Shown here: positions 60,488-64,000 of the stretch, one piece after another
How positions within the stretch are numbered: position 1 is the first letter of the stretch
Layout: each line of letters begins with the position of its first letter
NCBI GenBank assembly: GCA_963777045.1
Contig: CAVZPD010000010.1
Location: 215,718 to 279,717 of the forward strand
Direction of reading: 5' to 3'
DNA: 64,000 nt
From: JAPSGM01 sp963777045
Lineage (GTDB): Bacteria > Chloroflexota > Limnocylindria > QHBO01
Translations under genes and position numbers: made by a program
The notes under the pieces: generated by a model
Seen by the model: only the letters and a program-made list of their open reading frames with translations
Told to the model about the DNA's origin: nothing
Databases searched by the model: none

Positions 60488-61070
60488 CGGCCTGCCGGAT
60501 CCCGGCCAAATCTGGAACGACTTCATCAACAACCCCATCGTGGGGCTGGCGTTCCAGCTGATCGTCATCTACGTGGTGATGCTGTGGCTGGGCACCGCCT
60601 ATTGGGCCTTCCGCGACATGCAGGCTCGCACCGAGAACCCCATCCTGCCCTACTTCAGCGCGGCGCTGATCATCTTCTTCACCCCGCTGCTCTTCGTGTT
60701 CGCGGTGGTGCTCTACCTGATCGTCCGCCCGCGCGAGACGCTCGGTGAGATCTACGAGCGCTCGCTGGCCGAGGAGTCGCTGCTGGCCGAGGTGGAGAAG
60801 AACCAGCTCTGCCCGGTCTGCCGCGACCGGGTGCAGCCCGATTGGCTGGTGTGTCCGAACTGCCGCACGCGCCTGCACCGGGTCTGCCCGTCGTGCAATC
60901 GCCTGGCCCAGCCGGAGTGGCCGCTCTGCGCCTACTGCGGCCACGAGTTCCAGCGGGCGCCTACGGCGCGGCCTGTCGAGCGCGCCACCGAGCTTGCGGA
61001 GGCGCCCAGCCAGCGGCCGACCGAGCGCCCCTCGGAGCCCGGCGGCCTGCAGCGACCCGCCAATACCTGA
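60480..61070 (+). CDS. Membrane protein with C-terminal zinc ribbons
   Basis: A 196-residue protein. Two membrane helices (IVGLAFQLIVIYVVMLWLGTAYWAF and YFSAALIIFFTPLLFVFAVVLYLIV) are followed by a charged linker and Cys pairs: CPVCRDRVQPDWLVCPNCRTRLHRVCPSCNRLAQPEWPLCAYCG, eight cysteines making two zinc ribbons. The tail is Pro/Thr/Glu-rich. The layout is the reverse of the 51134 protein (helices first). It overlaps purN by 8 bp. The function is unknown; relatives are common in Chloroflexota. Confidence 0.75.
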   Translation: MPDGLPDPGQIWNDFINNPIVGLAFQLIVIYVVMLWLGTAYWAFRDMQARTENPILPYFSAALIIFFTPLLFVFAVVLYLIVRPRETLGEIYERSLAEESLLAEVEKNQLCPVCRDRVQPDWLVCPNCRTRLHRVCPSCNRLAQPEWPLCAYCGHEFQRAPTARPVERATELAEAPSQRPTERPSEPGGLQRPANT

Positions 61071-61076
61071 GCGGCG

Positions 61077-62093
61077 GTGATCCCCGGTCCGGACGGCCAC
61101 GCCCAGGCCTCGTCCGGTGAGACGGCAGCGGTCGATGCACCGACGTCGCCCACCCGTTACCTCCTGCTTCGCGACCTTTCGCTGGCGCTGATCGTCCTGG
61201 GCGGCGGGACCGTCGCCTTCGCGCTGGTCACGACCAGCGGCCTGCTCTCCGGTGAGCTGCTCGATCCAGGGTCCGGCGATGCACGGACCATGCTCATCGC
61301 CGTCCTGGTCGGCGCAGTGGGCCTGGTGCTGGGCCTCGTGATGCACGCTGTCCGCTCGCTGGTGGTGCGCGAGACACTGCCGCCGCAACGCTACCGCGGC
61401 CCCTCGATCATCGTGCTCTGGCTGCTCGCCACCGTGGCCGCCAACCTGGCCGTTGTGCCGGTGGCGTCAGGCCTGTCGGAGCTCGTGGCCGGCGGGACGC
61501 TATCGGTCTACAGCACCGTCGTCACGCTCACCGTCACGCAGGCCGGCCTGGTGGGCGCGGCGACGCTCCTCGTCTTCGCGCCGCGCGCGCTGGCGGGGCT
61601 GCGCCTCATTCCGCGCCGCGGGCTGCTGACCTCCATGGCGATCGGACTCGGCCTCGTCGTCCCCAGCTGGATCGGGGCGCAGATGATCAGCTACCTCACC
61701 CTCCGTGCCCTTGAGCTCATCGGGCTGCAGCCGGAGGCGGGCATCGCTGACGCGGCCCTCACCAACGCCGATCCGTTCGTGCTGGTGATCGCCCTGGTGG
61801 TGGTCGCGCCGGTCGCCGAGGAGCTCTTCTTCCGTGGGGTCGCCTACAACGCGTGGGAACGCGAGTACGGACCGACGCGCGCGCTCTACGGTTCGGCGAT
61901 CCTGTTCGCGGTGATCCACGGGTCGATCTTCGTGATTCCGTCGATCTTCGCGCTCGGCATCGTGCTGGCCCTGCTCTTCAGAGCCACGCGCTCACTCCCC
62001 GCCACGATCATGCTGCACGCCGGCTTCAACGCGATCACCGTCCTGATTGCGCTGCTGGTGCGCTTCAACGTCCTGGACATCCCGCTGACCTGA
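61077..62093 (+). CDS. CPBP-family intramembrane metalloprotease
   Basis: A 338-residue membrane protein with about eight helices. The CPBP (Abi) motifs are VVAPVAEELFFRGVAYNAWEREYG (EExxxR), SAILFAVIHGS (FxxxH) and ATIMLHAGFNAI (HxxxN). These coordinate the metal or the catalytic water. Relatives cleave prenylated proteins or mature bacteriocins, but many have no known target. GTG 61077 is 6 bp after the zinc-ribbon gene. An inverted repeat, CCGCCGG/CCGGCGG (62111-62128), follows the gene. Confidence 0.9.
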   Translation: MIPGPDGHAQASSGETAAVDAPTSPTRYLLLRDLSLALIVLGGGTVAFALVTTSGLLSGELLDPGSGDARTMLIAVLVGAVGLVLGLVMHAVRSLVVRETLPPQRYRGPSIIVLWLLATVAANLAVVPVASGLSELVAGGTLSVYSTVVTLTVTQAGLVGAATLLVFAPRALAGLRLIPRRGLLTSMAIGLGLVVPSWIGAQMISYLTLRALELIGLQPEAGIADAALTNADPFVLVIALVVVAPVAEELFFRGVAYNAWEREYGPTRALYGSAILFAVIHGSIFVIPSIFALGIVLALLFRATRSLPATIMLHAGFNAITVLIALLVRFNVLDIPLT

Positions 62094-62110
62094 CCGTCGT
62101 GCGACCTCGT

Positions 62111-62128
62111 CCGCCGGTAAGCCGGCGG
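62111..62128 (+). other. Hairpin between the CPBP and radC genes
   Basis: CCGCCGG-TAAG-CCGGCGG forms a perfect 7-bp stem 18 bp after the CPBP stop. No T-run follows, so termination by this hairpin alone is uncertain. Confidence 0.45.
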
Positions 62129-62153
62129 TAACCGCGCGGTGAGCCTTCACGCC

Positions 62154-62159
62154 TAGCGT
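62154..62159 (+). promoter_or_regulatory. -10 box of radC (leaderless)
   Basis: TAGCGT lies 6 nt before the radC ATG at 62166. Confidence 0.45.
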
Positions 62160-62165
62160 GATGGG

Positions 62166-62876
62166 ATGTCGACCCTCGTTCCGCTGCCGCAGCCGTCGGA
62201 CCTGCTCACCCTGCGCAACCCGGCGCCCGGACCCGCCTTCGATCACGATGCGTCCTCGCCGGAGACCGCCGATCTGCTAGCCCGGGCCACGGGGCTTGGG
62301 GTGGCCACCTGCCGGCGCCTGCTCGACGCGGCGGGCGGGCTGCCGCGCCTGGCGCGGCTGCTCCCACCGGAGCTGGCCGGGGCCGGCGGCATCTCGGCGT
62401 CGAGGTCGGCCCGCCTGGCGGCGATGTTCGAGGTCGGCCGCCGCATCGCGGAGGCTCCTGCCGCAGAGCGCGGCTGGCAGGTGCGGACGCCGGCCGACGT
62501 CGCGGACCGTATGGTCCCCGCCATGCGGCACCTGGAGCGCGAGGAGCTGCGCGTGCTGCTGCTCAACACCAAGAACTCGGTTCTCGGCGGTACCACGGTC
62601 TACCGCGGCAACCTGGCGGGGTCGTCGGTCCGCGTGGGCGAGGTCTTCCGCGACGCGGTCCGGCACCTCGCCGCCGGCATCGTCGTGGTCCACAACCACC
62701 CCTCGGGCGATCCCACTCCGTCCGGCGAGGACCTTCGCATCACGGCCGAGCTGGTCGAGGCCGGACGGATGCTCGACATCGAGCTGGTCGACCACCTCGT
62801 CGTCGGCGACGGAGGCTGGGTGAGCCTGCGTGCGCTGGGCGGCCTGGGGCCTCAGTCCGCGGCGAGCACGCGGTAG
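62166..62876 (+). CDS. radC: RadC-family JAB/MPN metallopeptidase-like protein
   Basis: A 236-residue protein. The N-terminal part has an HhH-like segment (LLARATGLGVATCRRLLDAAGGLPRLARLLP). The JAB domain carries REELRVLLLNTKNSVLGGTTVYRGNLAGSSVRVGEVFRDAVRHLAAGIVVVHNHPSGDPTPSGEDLRIT, including the metal motif HxHPSGD..SxxD. RadC proteins were once linked to repair, but their role is not settled. Its 3' end overlaps the convergent dehydrogenase gene by 25 bp. Confidence 0.92.
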   Translation: MSTLVPLPQPSDLLTLRNPAPGPAFDHDASSPETADLLARATGLGVATCRRLLDAAGGLPRLARLLPPELAGAGGISASRSARLAAMFEVGRRIAEAPAAERGWQVRTPADVADRMVPAMRHLEREELRVLLLNTKNSVLGGTTVYRGNLAGSSVRVGEVFRDAVRHLAAGIVVVHNHPSGDPTPSGEDLRITAELVEAGRMLDIELVDHLVVGDGGWVSLRALGGLGPQSAASTR

Positions 62877-64000
62877 ATGGCGCCGCCGCGCACGTCGGCG
62901 AGGTAGATCTCGCCATCCTCGCCCGTCCCGAAGGCGGTGATGCCGAGGCCGCTCTCCAGCGCCACCTTGGGCGTCACGGTGCCCTCGTCGACCTGGAGCG
63001 TGAAGACGAGGCCGCTGCAGTAGTCGCCGAAGACGTAGACGCCGACCAGCGCGGGCTGCGCGTCTCCGCGGTACACCCTGCCGCCGCTGATGGAGCATCC
63101 CTGGTCGTGTGAGTACTCCGCGATGGGCTTGACGTAGGGTGCCTGATCGCATCCGTCCACGTAGCAGTGGCGTCCCTCCATGACCGCCCAGCCGTAGTTC
63201 TCGCCGCCACCCGAATCGCTCGGCTGGCGATCGATCTCCTCCCAGCTGCCCTGGCCGACGTCGCCGATGTAGAGGTCGCCACCGCGCGGGTCGAAGCCGA
63301 ACTGCCACGGATTGCGCAGGCCAAGGGCCCAGACCTCCGGCGCTCCCTCGCCCGCCCGCGCGCCGCCGGACGCGAACGGGTTGTCGGCCGGAATGGCGTA
63401 GGCCTTCCCCGCAGCGGGCGGCGCGTCGACGTCCAGCCGGAGGATCTTCCCCAGCAGCACGTCGGTGTTCTGGGCGTTGCCCAGCGGATCGCCGCCGGAT
63501 CCTCCATCGCCCAGCCCCATGTAGAGGTAGCCGTCCGGCCCGAACTCGAGGTGGCCGCCGTTGTGGTTGCCAAACGGCTGCAGGACGGTCAGCAGCACGC
63601 GCTCGCTGGAAGGATCCGCCGTCCGCCGGTCCGGTCCCGCCCGCAGCTCTGCGAGCACGGTGGTCCCGTCGCCGCGGCGCGAGTAGTGCACGAAGATGCG
63701 CCCGTTGTCCGAGTAGTCGGGGTGGAAGGCGAGGCCCAGCAGGCCGCGCTCCCCGCCGGACTGGATGCGCCCGGAGAGGTCCACGAAGGGCTCGGTCCGC
63801 AGCGAACCGTCACGCTCGACCACCCGCACCCGTCCCGCCTGCTCCAGCACGAAGAGCCGACCAGAGCCGTCGCCGGCAGCGACGATGCCCACGGGAGCAT
63901 TGATCCCGTCGGCGACGAGCGCCAGGTCCAGCTCATCTGGTCCGGTCGCAAGTGGCGGGTTGGTCGAACCACCGGGTTCGGGGCTGGTCGGCGCCGAGGC
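62852..64000 (-). CDS. PQQ-type sugar dehydrogenase (glucose/sorbosone dehydrogenase-like), partial
   Basis: A beta-propeller dehydrogenase whose 5' end lies beyond the window. The frame is open to 64000. VGIVAAGDGSGRLFVLEQAGRVRVVERDG, ERGLLGLAFHPDYSDNGRIFVHYSRRGDGTTVLAEL, GNHNGGHLEFGPDGYLYMGLGDGG, ALGLRNPWQFGFDPRGGDLYIGDVGQGSWEEID and ENYGWAVMEGRHCYVDGC are typical, including the NHxxGxLxFGPDG and RNPxxxxFD motifs that bind PQQ and calcium. The proline- and serine-rich start (SAPTSPEPGGSTNPPLATGPD) suggests a linker after a signal or lipoprotein peptide. It would act outside the membrane. Confidence 0.9.
   Translation of the reverse strand, partial: ASAPTSPEPGGSTNPPLATGPDELDLALVADGINAPVGIVAAGDGSGRLFVLEQAGRVRVVERDGSLRTEPFVDLSGRIQSGGERGLLGLAFHPDYSDNGRIFVHYSRRGDGTTVLAELRAGPDRRTADPSSERVLLTVLQPFGNHNGGHLEFGPDGYLYMGLGDGGSGGDPLGNAQNTDVLLGKILRLDVDAPPAAGKAYAIPADNPFASGGARAGEGAPEVWALGLRNPWQFGFDPRGGDLYIGDVGQGSWEEIDRQPSDSGGGENYGWAVMEGRHCYVDGCDQAPYVKPIAEYSHDQGCSISGGRVYRGDAQPALVGVYVFGDYCSGLVFTLQVDEGTVTPKVALESGLGITAFGTGEDGEIYLADVRGGAIYRVLAAD

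Overview
The window is 64 kb of very GC-rich DNA (by eye about 70% G+C) from a bacterial chromosome. It carries no rRNA, tRNA, CRISPR array, insertion sequence or phage gene that I can see. Three things point to a high-GC member of Chloroflexota or an actinobacterium-like lineage, with Chloroflexota (Limnocylindria-like) my preferred guess: an FMN riboswitch ahead of a RibXY-type flavin ABC transporter, LexA boxes of the GAAC-N4-GTTC type, and GuaB3, UPF0182, DUF6504 and F420-type LLM proteins. Many genes start with GTG or TTG. At many starts a TANNNT box lies only 6-7 nt upstream, so these transcripts are probably leaderless. Genes within operons often overlap by 1, 4 or 8 bases.

Left part (0-13 kb, mostly minus strand): histidine degradation genes (ftcD, hutU, hutH) mixed with decayed genes. 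A SIS-domain gene and two membrane-anchored Asp-box genes, each downstream of an ECF-like sigma factor, are broken by several frameshifts. An alpha-hydroxy-acid oxidase and the 3' end of hutU are cut at one common junction near 2606. A VapBC pair lacks a start codon (vapB) and a catalytic acid (vapC). Between 8.9 and 13 kb lie an HtrA-like lipoprotein protease, a ZIP transporter, an acetyltransferase-like gene and hutH. hutH shares a 17-bp divergent promoter with a PAP2 phosphatase gene.

13-25.5 kb: PAP2 and DedA membrane proteins; the FMN riboswitch with ATPase, permease and binding-protein genes; folD with a formimidoyl-THF cyclodeaminase; an SOS block (lexA, an AlkZ-like winged-helix gene, dinB, DUF6504) with two well-formed LexA-controlled promoters; then DUF1232, rplI and dnaB.

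25.5-64 kb, mostly plus strand: purine synthesis in several transcription units (purA; guaB3; guaA; purD; purE; purB-purC-purS-purQ-purL; purF-purM-purN). Interleaved are zinc-ribbon membrane proteins, F420-type oxidoreductases, a photolyase, an ArsR-type regulator with an MFS exporter, UPF0182, MgtC, an HD-GYP/GGDEF protein, a CPBP protease, RadC and, at the edge, a PQQ-type sugar dehydrogenase. purK and purH are not in the window. Functionally, formimino-THF made by FtcD is converted by the cyclodeaminase and FolD into the one-carbon folates that PurN uses, so the histidine, folate and purine genes here form one metabolic thread.
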